A DNA stretch of 64,000 nucleotides from Nageia nagi (lineage: Eukaryota; Pinophyta), in NCBI GenBank assembly GCA_050084985.1, contig JBITNC010000002.1, positions 11,098,001 to 11,162,000 of the forward strand. Direction: 5' to 3'. The notes under the pieces are model-generated. The model had not been told where the DNA came from. It searched no databases and worked only from the letters and a program-made list of their open reading frames with translations. Numbering within the stretch: the stretch's first letter is position 1; each line of letters opens with the position of its first letter. Position numbers and translations under genes: made by a program. Positions 36,172 through 45,984 of this stretch are shown piece by piece.

Positions 36172-36414
36172 TGTTAGAAACCTAATCCTTAGGGATTATG
36201 GTATAAATAGTATAATATTAGGTACTTTATTTAGTAAATTCATAACTTTGTGTGTGCTAGAATTTAGAGTGTAATTTCTTGGAGAATATGAATAGTTACA
36301 TCGTATCTCAAGGGTCACCTAAGAAGGTGAATGTGAAGAGTCAATATTCTTGTGTATTAAGGTAATATTCAAACTAATACAATATTTTTGATCTTGGAGT
36401 TATCCAATCTGGCA
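36172..36414 (+). repeat. 5' LTR of E6
   Basis: 243 bp from TGTTAGAAACC to CAATCTGGCA, directly followed by the primer site. A TATA-type GGTATAAATAG is near 36200-36211. No partner LTR exists in the window, so the borders rest on the TG...CA ends and the adjacent primer site. Confidence 0.8.
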
Positions 36415-36415
36415 T

Positions 36416-36427
36416 TGGTATCAGAGC
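36416..36427 (+). other. Primer-binding site of E6
   Basis: A perfect TGGTATCAGAGC, complementary to the initiator methionine tRNA, one base after the LTR. Confidence 0.9.
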
Positions 36428-39098
36428 TATGAGAAAAAGACTCTAACTCCATGAAAATCAGAGAGTGATTCTATCTAAAAAAATTTTGAAATATTTTATT
36501 CTATATTTTTTTTTGCAAATTTAATTTATCAAAATCCATCTATAAGCTTATTTTTGGATTCCTCTCGTCATTCTAGTCATTTTGATATATAACATGACCT
36601 ATTTTATAGTAAAAATAGAAAAGTTATGTATGTTTGATGATTCAACCTATGAGCAGTGGTTTTGAAGTTTATTTTGTGGTTTTTGAGAGTAGTTTTTATG
36701 AAATTCAAGGTGGTTTGCACACTTATTTTTAGAATATCATGCATATTTATAAAAGCCTATGTGTCTGTGTGAAGAAGATCCCTAGGATGAAAGCTGAATT
36801 CTCACAGTTTGAAAGCCTCATGCCCAACTAAACCATTAACCCCCATGCCCAACTCTGAACTTGCTTGAGCACCTCTCCCTCTCATGCATGCCCAAGCCTC
36901 CTCTCCCTCATGTACCATCAACACCTCTAGACCCCTTCCTCCTCTTCGTGTGTTAAGAATGTGCCTTCACCCCCTATAGATTGTGCACCCATTCTCAACC
37001 TCCACACATGTTGTTGGACTCTAATTATGGGCTAATTCAGACACACTACTTGCAAATACACCCCCAATGCTTGACATGCTTACCATGTGGGTTCTCCCAA
37101 TTTAGTTGAGATTGCCACTTATTCTAGCACCTCAATGCCATGTTTAATAAAATTAGCACATAATCAGTAGTGCCACATTAGTATTATGCCATGTTAGCAC
37201 CACCACATAGCACTCTCATATCAGTTATTCACCCCTGCCACATCTACCCACCTGCATAGTTAGCATTCTACCTTGTAAAATGTACCCAATCAACATTTTG
37301 AGGTATTTTTTGGCCTTTTGAACTTGAAAAGTATTTTGGCGATAACTTCATTTTTTGTCTGCTTTCAACGATTTATTTTTTCATTGGATCCATAGTTTTG
37401 ATGGATACATTTTGAGATGGCTTTTAGACCCTGAAAATGTATAGATTTTGAAAAAAATATAGAATTTATGTAACTTATTTTTTGGGCAAAGATCACTTTA
37501 AAATTGAAAATTTTGAGATATTGAAGTTTTGTTAAAATGCATTCACTTATAAGTATTATTGGAATTGTGTTAACTGGTAAAGAAAATTGGCTAGAGTGGT
37601 CTAGAAAAATTAAGCATACCATGATTTTCAATGACTTTTGGGTGGGTGTGTGGTATGGTGATTTTTGGAGTGGTATAGAAAAATGAACCTCTTCACTAAC
37701 ATGAAAATTAGTAAGGTATATGCTTTGATGACATCTTTGATTAGTGAAGAGGTTAACCAACACATGAGCTCCATAGATAACGTATGTAATGCATTGAATA
37801 AACCCAAAGACTTGTTTGACTCCCATTCCAAATTGGAATTGATCCAACTTTAATTGAAACTTTTTAACCTAGAGTTAAAGAATGATGATCCCATGGCATT
37901 GATTTATGAAATTAGAGAAATAATGCATGACATTGACTCTATTGGTGTGAAGATTGATATTGCTATCATAGATTTGATTAAGGTATTGTACCCACATATT
38001 CAAATTATTTTGAATCCTTGCAATCTAGTGGTAACTTGAAGTCTCTCACATTTTATACTTTGGTGGATAAGATTGCAAAACATGAGAAGGGATTTGACAA
38101 GAAATCTAGTGAACCTACTTTAGACACATCATGTATTGCTCAAAAGGGAAAGAATGTTGCAAATGATTCTTCTCAAGGTGAAATTAGGACCCATGGTCAT
38201 GGTAGGAGAAATCATAGAGGCAAGGGGGTAAATATAATCAAGATGATCATGATGAGAGGATCAATCTCTCTTGTAAAAGATACAATAGATGAGGCCATGA
38301 AGCTAATACCTATCGCACTCCATGGGACAAGATCAAAGAAAGGAATGAAAAATAGGAGCAAGATAAGAGTAAGAATTCTGACTATGTTACTACATATTGT
38401 AACAATACAATTGAAAATTTATGTAATACTTAATTTGCATCTTGGGAGGATGCATGGTTGTTTGATATTGGTGCGACATGTCACATGATATTTCAAAGGG
38501 AATTTTTTGAAGAGATGAATACTGACATTAATGGTGCAGTATACTTTGTTGATAAATCTTGTATTAAACCTTTGGGTATTGGGATTGTGAGACTCAAATT
38601 ACTAGGCCTTCTAGATATGATTCTTCATAATGTGCTCCATCTTCCTCAATTATGAAGGAACCTATTATCTCTTGTTCTCATTAAATAACAAGGACACTCA
38701 ATTCATATGTTCTATGGCATCATGGAGATAAAAAGGTCTTTCGACAACAAAGTGGTGATGAATGGTAGGGAGGATGAGAAGCTATTGATGTTGCATGGAA
38801 GTTCTTTCAAATCAATGAATTTTTCCTACCTCACTAATCAAGAAAAAGTTACTCTCTCATATATTCTTTTGTGGTATGCAAAATTTGTCTATCTCAATTT
38901 TGATGATATCTGTTTGTTGAAAAAGAGAGGTTTTTAAGGATTTCCTAAGTTATTCCTAGGAACATAGATCCTTGTGAAGCATGTGTCCTAGTAAAGCACA
39001 ACAAAAAACCATTTCCTGATTCAAAATTTAGAACATGTAGAAAATTAGAACTCATACACTCTAATTTGTGTGGACCATTTCCTATCCCTTTTGCTGCT

Positions 39099-40186
39099 CA
39101 CTACTACATTTTAGCGATTTTGCATCATACAATTTTTAAATCCATAGTCTTATTTTTTTCAAAAAACCATAGAAATATTGATGCATCAATTGACGTTAAG
39201 GGTTTTGTCAAATAAAGCATCATGTATTGCATCAGATAATGCATCATATATAGAGTTATGAGCATCAAATAATTGATGCTATACATTACACTTTATACAT
39301 CATGTATATGTAAAATAATGCATCAACACGATAGGGATGAGGGTTTGCATCTTGTCAAACAATTCATCTATCTTCTCTATGCTTCCATATTTTGCATATA
39401 TGTCTAATAGGGTACTCACAACCATAACATTGATAAAAATTTTATTTTAAATATTCTTTGATGTAGATTGTATAAACCCTTTTACAAATCTCTTAGTTTG
39501 GTACATGCTTTGAGGGTGCTAAGAAAGGTGAACTCATTTGGTTGGACTATTATTAGTGTTTATTGCATTTGGTGAAATAGTTTCAATATTTGTTGAGGAA
39601 AATTGTATCTTTGGTAACCCAAAATTATCATATTCCATGAGCATACAGTCAAAATCTTCATGGGCATCCACCAAACTTTGAGGGCTTCCAATACCAAAAT
39701 TCTTGGGTGGTTGAAGCATGTAATGAACATTTTTCTTACCATAAAATGCATATACACACTAATATCTATGTTCTCCAACTTATCTTCAACTCCTACAAAC
39801 TTGTATCACTAAAAATATAGCCTTGTATCCCTAAAAATGCCCTTATAAATGGTAAGCTCCCTTATTTACTCATTAATGGCATCATACCTGCCATTAAAAA
39901 TCCATCATCGATCAAGGGAATGCATCAACGATCGATAATAGATCATGCCATGATTCGTGTGCATGATAAACACCTTTTTTTTGTTCAATGTATCACTTGA
40001 TGCACTAAAATGTGTCAAATAATTCATCAAGTGATGCATCATACAATGTGTCAACCAATGAGTCAAAAAAATAATTTTATCTAGATTGATGTAGACATGT
40101 GAAATAATTATGCATATTGTATCACGATGTCAAAATGCAATTTAATGATGCATTGTATGATGCAAAATTGCTAAAATATAGTAATG
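39099..40186. mobile_element. Non-autonomous CACTA-type DNA transposon with captured PPR fragment
   Basis: The element starts CACTACTACATTTTAGC and ends with the near-complement GCTAAAATATAGTAATG. The inverted repeats run about 35 nt (5' ...ATTTTGCATCATACAAT, 3' ATTGTATGATGCAAAAT...) with four mismatches. The 3-bp flanks GCT (39096-39098) and GTT (40187-40189) fit the CACTA-superfamily target duplication with one later change. Removing the element and one flank rejoins the E6 integrase in frame. Subterminal regions hold many copies of TGCATCA or GATGCAT, as expected for transposase-binding repeats. There is no transposase gene, so it was mobilised in trans. The middle carries PPR-derived sequence. 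Confidence 0.88.
39345..39765 (-). pseudogene. PPR gene fragment inside the CACTA element
   Basis: On the minus strand and across frames, the sequence follows the plant combinatorial (PLS-type) PPR pattern. First comes a W-N-M-I-I-L-G-Y block followed by L-K-L-F-H-Q-M (about 39680-39590). Next is P-N-E-F-T-F-L-S-T-L-K-A-C (about 39545-39505). Then comes V-V-S-T-L-L-D-I-Y-A-K-Y-G-S-I-E with L-F-D-K-M (about 39425-39348). At least one in-frame stop and frame changes break it. No source gene is in the window. This is a host gene fragment carried by a transposon. Confidence 0.8.
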
Positions 40187-41784
40187 GTTGGAAACAAATA
40201 TATCATGATTGTCATAGATGATCACACAAGGATGTGTTGGGTATATTTGTTGAAGAACAAGTCTGAAGATTTTGTAAAGTTTAAGGAATTTCATGTGATG
40301 ATTGGGAAATAAGCTCACACTCATATTGGAATACTTAATTTTGATAATGGGGGTGAATACAATTCAGTTGAATTCAATAACTATCTTAGTCAACATGGAA
40401 TCAAGCATTAAACAATTATTTCCTATAATTTGTAACATAATAGTGTAGCTAAAAGGATGAATAGAACTTGTTGAATATGACACAGTCATTATTGTTTTTC
40501 AAGAATGTGAAAATGATGTTTTAGGGTGAGCAATTGTTTGTGCAGTGTATGTCAAAAATAGATGTCCATCTCATGCTCTTGATGATAAGACTTTGTATGA
40601 AATACAATTTGGTTATGTTCCTTCAGTTCAACATCCCAAGATTTTTGGTTCCACTTGTTATGCCCTAATCCCTAAGGAACAAAGAAACAAACATGGTTCC
40701 AAGAGTTGAAAATGTATTTTTTTAGGGTACTCAAATACTACCAAGAGTTATAGGCTTTATGACCAGGTAAAAAAAAAGTTCCTCTTTACAAGGGACTTCA
40801 TTTTTTTGGAATGTTCCAAGAGTGACTTGACTGTTGAGCGACAACTTGATCACCTTGATAATTTTACCCATAAAAAGCATTTATTTGAACATGATTATGA
40901 GATTCCAAACCTTGAGGGTGGGGATCCCTTTATTGGATCAATCTTTGGAATCTACACCACTTATGCCTATTTCAAAAGTGTCTGATCTAGTAGTTGCACC
41001 TATTCTAGTAGTACAAGCACCTCCTCCATTACAACAAGATTATTTCTCTTCATCATTTTTAGTAGCTCCTTTGGATGATTTGATTAAAGGGATTGATAGA
41101 TTGAGTCTTGAAGGAAATGAAGAACCTCCTCAGCTTGTTAAGCAACCAGATACATTGCAAAAGATTCCTAAGTGGCTCTCCAAAATACTTGAGAGTGTTC
41201 ATCCTGATGAAGTTGAAAAGATAGGAACTAGGACTTCCTACGGAGACATATTTAAGTCATTTGAGAATGATTGAAACAATATCAATTTTTTTTTACAAAT
41301 AAGTTATAACATGTAGTATTGTAGAGCATATTTGAATCATTTGAGAATAATTACCACTACACCAAAATTGGGCATCTAGGATGGTTCTAGTCCTTCTTAA
41401 TAGACATTTAATGATATTGTTTTTGCCTATTTTCTATCAAGGTATGATAAAAATTTTAGAGAATCAATAGTGGTTCAAAACCTCATCATATAACTACCTT
41501 AATATATCAATAACATGGCATTTTTTAACCACCCTAATAATTAATAACACGATGGTTATAAATCATCCTCTTCTTATTATATTTTTAAAAAATATAGAAT
41601 ATTATTTCAAGTATTCCCACTGTTGGTGAATATGAAATTGAATTTCATTCTTGATCTAATGAAGGATGGAAACAACCAAGTAAAAGGATATCATTGCTTG
41701 GACTCTAAGTAGGAATTTTGAGTTCTTGCACAGGCATCTAGTTCAAATTCTAGTGATCACCCCTATTAATATTCAACCTATTAG

Positions 41785-42060
41785 GACCTCAAGTGTTTTC
41801 AAAAATGAAATTATCTATTTTCAAACCAAATTCAACATCCTTTGTAATTATCCTTCTCGTATATGCAACTCTTGTAGCTTTAAAATGGGGCATGGCCAAT
41901 CATGGATAAATAACTAGATGTGGGTTTCTTTTGCATGCAATTGTGATAATATTGATAAAAATGTATTAAAAATGAAAGCAATTAAAAAAAATATTTTTTA
42001 AAAGATTCATAATAGAAAAAAATAATTTCATGGAACATAATGATTGTAGGATATGCAAGG
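41785..42060 (+). pseudogene. PPR fragment 1
   Basis: One frame reads M-K-L-S, K-P-N-S-T-S-F and Y-A-T-L-V-A-L-K-W-G-M (about 41800-41900), followed by a degenerate R-C-G-F, then I-K-M-Y. Next comes a near-match to the F-D-K-M...S-W-n-a-M-I-v-G-Y step (about 42000-42060). This is the L/S-type PPR pattern of plant organellar RNA-binding proteins. It is dead (stops, frame changes) and closely related to fragment 2. Confidence 0.7.
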
Positions 42061-42484
42061 AATAGACTAAAACAACTCATAACATACTGATAAATTTACT
42101 TGATATTACAGTGTGAACTTGTTGCTTAGTGCCTATAGAATGCAATGATTGAGAATATGTAGTTCTTGATATGGATCATTATATATGTAATAATTATAAA
42201 AATCAAGAATCAGACTTATTTTTTGAATCTTGTAACTCAATTGCTTCTCTCTCATTTTCTTCTTTATAACCTTTTGCAAATAAGATTCTATACAAACCAA
42301 GTGCTTGAAGGTTATATGAATTACAATAAACAAAAATATACTAAGATTAGTAATAATCATAGACAAAGGACCATGGTGAAGAGATCCCTTATTTTCCTTA
42401 TTTTTAACATCTAGAACTATGGCCAAAATGTAAACAAAGGATCCATTAAATAACAAATGCAATTGACTAGTTTTAGATAAGATT

Positions 42485-43260
42485 CGATAACCTTTGCAAG
42501 TATTCTTCATTATGTGCAACTTTTGTAGCTTTTAAATGGGACATGGATGCTCATGGAAAAGTAACTAGATGTGGGTTTATTTCACATGCAATTATGATAA
42601 CAACCTTGATAGACATGTATTCAAAATGTGGGAGCATTAAGAATGTAAGTGTTTTATTTGACTAGATGCGTAATAGGTAAATAATTTCATGGGATGCAAT
42701 GATTGTATGATATATATGAAAGGAATGATTATAGCAAGGAATCCATAAAACTATTTGAACAAATGGAATATGTGGCCATTAATCCATAGGATGTAACATT
42801 TTTTACTATATTATATGCACATAGCCATGTAGGTGTAATGAAAGAGGGATATCAATATTTCAAATTCATGAATAATTATTGTCATATTACACCCACAATG
42901 AAACTATACATTTATGGTTTACCTTATTGGTTTTGTTGGGCATGTAGATGAAGAAAAAGAATTTATTGATAGAATGCCAGTCAAGCCTAATTATTGAGGT
43001 GTGGACTTGTTTTCTTGGTTCTTGTAGAATTTATAATAACTAGGAATTAAAAGAACTTGTAGTAGAACAAGGGAATTTCAAAGATGCATATGGTGGCCTA
43101 CCTAGCTACTTCATGGAAAAAGATGCATGGAAAGATCAAAGTATGATCTTGCAATGACATAAGAAGGGTAGCTTAGATTTGGAATTAGAGGTTTCTAATC
43201 AATATGTTTTGATTATAAATAATTTGGAAGAGAGGAGGGAGATCTTTGCCTTCCAACAAA
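42485..43260 (+). pseudogene. PPR fragment 2 with E-domain-like end
   Basis: It aligns with fragment 1 at its start (L-C-A-T-F-V-A-F-K-W-D-M near 42510-42550). It continues with T-T-L-I-D-M-Y-S-K-C-G-S-I-K (about 42598-42640) and E-S-I-K-L-F-E-Q-M-E (about 42740-42775). A V-W-T-C-F-L-G-S-C-R-I-Y block (about 42995-43035) and S-N-Q-Y-V-L (about 43195-43215) correspond to the E-type end of PLS-class PPR proteins. Many stops and frame changes are present. Confidence 0.75.
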
Positions 43261-43544
43261 CAAGATCAGTGTACTACAAGGAAGTATACATCATTTTGAT
43301 TCAAACTTCCATTACCTGCAAAGATGCCACTTGTGCTTGCTTAATATCGAGAGACTCCCATGTTTTCCATGCTACTATAGCTTTTTACCCAAACATATTT
43401 CAACAACACCACCCAAAATATTATCAAACAATCATTATTATAGATTATGTAGAAAAACCAAGAAGCAATTCAACCCCCTCCTCCTACCTCTACATGTAAT
43501 ACAAAAAGGATTTTGTTTGATAATATGGATTATGAATAAATAAT

Positions 43545-44105
43545 TTTAGGGACTGCAATGATTGTAGGGTATGCAAGGATTGGTTGTAGGAAAGGAAACC
43601 ATCAAATTGTTTGAACAAACAAAATATGTGGGCATTAATTTGAACGATTGCAATGAATATAAGGTATCAAAGGCAACCATCAAAATATTTGAACATATGT
43701 AATATGTGGGAATTAATCCATGCATAAGGTATTCAAAGAATCCATCAAAATATTTGAACAAACATAATGTGGGAATTATCCACAAGTCATGCAAGGAATG
43801 GTTGTAGAAAAGGAACCCATCAAACTATTTGAACAAATGAATTATGTGGGAATTAATCGACACATAGGGTATGCAATTAATGATTTTACCAAAGAATCCA
43901 TAAATATTCAAACTATTTGAATAAATAAAATATGTGAGCATTAATCCTAATGACACAAAATAATGGTTGTAGTAAGAAAGCCATCAAACTATTTGAACAA
44001 ATGGAATATGTGGGTTTTAATCTAGATGTAGGGTATGTAGGGAATGGTTGTAGAAAGGAAGCCATCAAACTATTTGAACAAGATGGATATGCGGGAATCC
44101 ATGTG
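43545..44105 (+). repeat. Tandem array derived from PPR coding sequence
   Basis: About seven diverged copies of a 60-100 bp unit built from AGGGTATGCAAGGAATGGTTGTAG, then AAAGGAAGCCATCAAACTATTTGAACAAATG, then AATATGTGGGAATTAATC. Translated, the unit is the PPR step G-Y-A-R-N-G...A-I-K-L-F-E-Q-M-E-Y-V-G-I-N, which occurs once in fragment 2 (about 42700-42790). The array therefore arose by repeated duplication of part of a PPR motif. Confidence 0.7.
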
Positions 44106-44639
44106 AAATAAAAGATAAATAACAAATGCTGCATTATGGAGTGGTTGGTTGAGTACCTTGACCAATTTGTAGGCAATGGTGATGTAATAATTCCAATTGA
44201 AACCCTAACCTATCTTGTTCACCTCTCATCTCTCTTGCAAAACTAAAATGAAAATTTTGGAGTGGTTTTGCTATGATTTTGGGTATAAAACACTAACATA
44301 TGCACAATTCACCAAATTTTGGGTGGGTGCAATGTGGCTGCCTAAGTTTTTTTTAAGATGGTTAAAATTTTACAATGAATTTTAACCATCGTTATATGAC
44401 ATATTAGGGTAGCTTATTACCATCGTAAAAATCCTCCTTATATATTCATATACAATAGTGGTTTAAAGTTCCCAACCAATATTAAACCATAGGATATGAT
44501 TGATATCATAATTTAGAGTTTAATATACCAACTTTCTAAAAATCATATACTTGTAGGAAAAGGAGACCAAAAGATATGAAATTATATAAATACACCATAT
44601 GCACAAAATGAGTTTTTTGAAAAGTCTCTACACACTCTA

Positions 44640-45270
44640 TAGACATGTATGCAAAATATGAAAGGGATACATAAGGTATAGTAATTATTTCATAAGATTA
44701 ATAATGCAAACATAGTTTCATGGACCAAAATGATTGCAAGATACACAAAAATGGGTTTTTTGAAAAAGGCCCTAAGACATGTATGCAAAATGTGGAAGAA
44801 TACACAAGGCCCGAGAATTGTTTGATAAGGTGCATGATGTAAACAAAATTTCATGTTCTACAATGATTCTAGGATATAAAAAGATGGATTTTCTAAAAAA
44901 TGATTCTCCTCTACCCCCTCACCTCTACAAACTCAAAAAAATGGAAATTCCTTATAACTTTCCAAGTTCCCTAATAACATAACCTTTGTATATGTTCTAC
45001 TTACATGTAACCAAGCAAGTTTAGTAAATGAGGGCTATAAATAATTTCAAGTTCCCTAATAACATAACCTTTGTATATGTTCTACTTACATGTAACCAAG
45101 CAAGTTTAGTAAATGAGGGCTATAAATAATTTAATAACATGAGTTCCTCTTATTGGATTATTCCTGGTATGAATCATTATATGCATTATTAACCTTCTAG
45201 GTCATGCAAGCTACCTTGATGAAACTTTGAACTTCATTGCCAAAATGAGCATAAAACTTGGTAAATATTT
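44640..45270 (+). pseudogene. PPR fragment 3
   Basis: D-M-Y-A-K near 44642 starts one degenerate copy. An open stretch at 44779-44982 reads M-Y-A-K-C-G-R-I-H-K-A-R-E-L-F-D-K-V, an almost consensus PPR S-type motif, followed by T-M-I-L-G-Y. Downstream, F-V-Y-V-L-L-T-C...L-V-N-E-G-Y-K-Y-F (about 45070-45135) and M-N-H-Y (about 45170) match the last PPR and E1-like section. It is broken by stops. Confidence 0.75.
44963..45132 (+). repeat. Perfect 85-bp tandem duplication inside PPR fragment 3
   Basis: Bases 44963-45047 and 45048-45132 are identical by eye, starting CAAGTTCCCTAATAACATAA. Everything around is old and diverged, so this duplication is recent or an assembly artefact. Confidence 0.9.
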
Positions 45271-45984
45271 ATGCAAAATATGGAAAGTTGCATATTTTTA
45301 GATCATATGGTGCACTTGGATCATTTTATATCATATGATGTAGTTACATAATTTTCATATCATATGGTACAATTGCATCATTTCAAACCATATGGTGTAC
45401 TTAGATAATTTCATATCATATGTTGGTGTATATAGATCATTTTATATCATATGGTGCACTTAATCATTTCATATTATATGTTGGTGTATTTAGATTATTT
45501 CATATCATATGGTGTACTTGGATAATTTCATATCCATGTATTAGGCTAATATAGAGGTGTGGTTAGGCATTCATTTGGGTGCCATAAGTCTTGGGCTAGG
45601 ATGAGTAAGGTAAGAGACTAAATGGTTATTGGTCAATTCCATTGGGTCATCCTTTAGGAACCCAGGGCTAGTGCTATGATTGAGCTTGAAGGTGAACCTT
45701 GGGTAATTGAGGACGATGTGGTTTATAAGCATTCTACCATCATATTTATTTTGAAGAAAATATGATGTTTTTTATAGAAGACATGATGGAAGAATATTCC
45801 AAACTATGCCTATTTTGTTAAATTAATTATTAAGAGGTAGTTTACAATTGCCCCCTTAAATACTAAGTTGGCAATTTTAAACCATCCTCATATTTTAAGG
45901 GGGAATTTTTTAATCACCTCATCAAGAACTTATATGATAATTTATAGGACCATACATAAGTGATTATGAACTATTGTTGTAGAG

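Larger units (their letters stand above)
37550..41274 (+). pseudogene. Degenerate copia gag-integrase of E6
   Basis: Gag opens with L-T-G-K-E-N-W-L-E-W-S-R-K-I-K (about 37570-37615), the copia gag signature. More gag lies at 37854-38488, with an Arg/Gly-rich end in place of a zinc knuckle. The protease has F-D-I-G-A-T-C-H-M (about 38461-38487), an intact D-x-G-A-T core. Pre-integrase and integrase run from about 38860 to 39098 (G-P-F-P-I-P-F). After the CACTA element the integrase resumes at 40187 with G-N-K-Y and I-D-D-H-T-R. The integrase C-terminus with F-L-G-Y-S lies near 40720. The linker before reverse transcriptase (P-K-W-L-S-K and G-T-R-T-S) is at 40834-41274. Stops and frameshifts occur throughout. 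Confidence 0.88.
36172..41354 (+). mobile_element. Ty1/copia retrotransposon E6, 5' part, interrupted by a CACTA element
   Basis: It starts with a short LTR (36172-36414), then a primer site, a leader of about 1.1 kb, gag, protease, pre-integrase and integrase up to the region before reverse transcriptase (about 41275). A CACTA-type element (39099-40186) splits the integrase. No reverse transcriptase, RNase H or 3' LTR of this element was found, so its 3' half is deleted or was displaced at about 41355, where a second CACTA-like end begins. It is a different lineage from E1-E3 (short LTR, different pol). Confidence 0.85.
41355..45984. mobile_element. Probable second CACTA-type element carrying PPR debris
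   Basis: At 41355 the sequence starts CACTACACCAAAATTGGGC, a typical CACTA 5' end. ATGGTT/AACCATC-type words cluster in the first 250 bp (41375, 41521, 41552) and again at 44360-44430 and near 45890, in a pattern like subterminal repeats. Between them lie only PPR-derived fragments. The 3' end is uncertain: a diverged match to the inverted repeat ends GTTGTAGAG at about 45984, but no convincing 3-bp duplication was found. The real end could be nearer 44500. Confidence 0.45.

Noticed and set aside
41275-41354. Small direct repeat (CATATTTgAAGTCATTTGAGAAT-like) as the 3' border of E6
   Set aside because: The two copies are 78 bp apart and have no LTR character; E6 simply ends before the second CACTA-like end.
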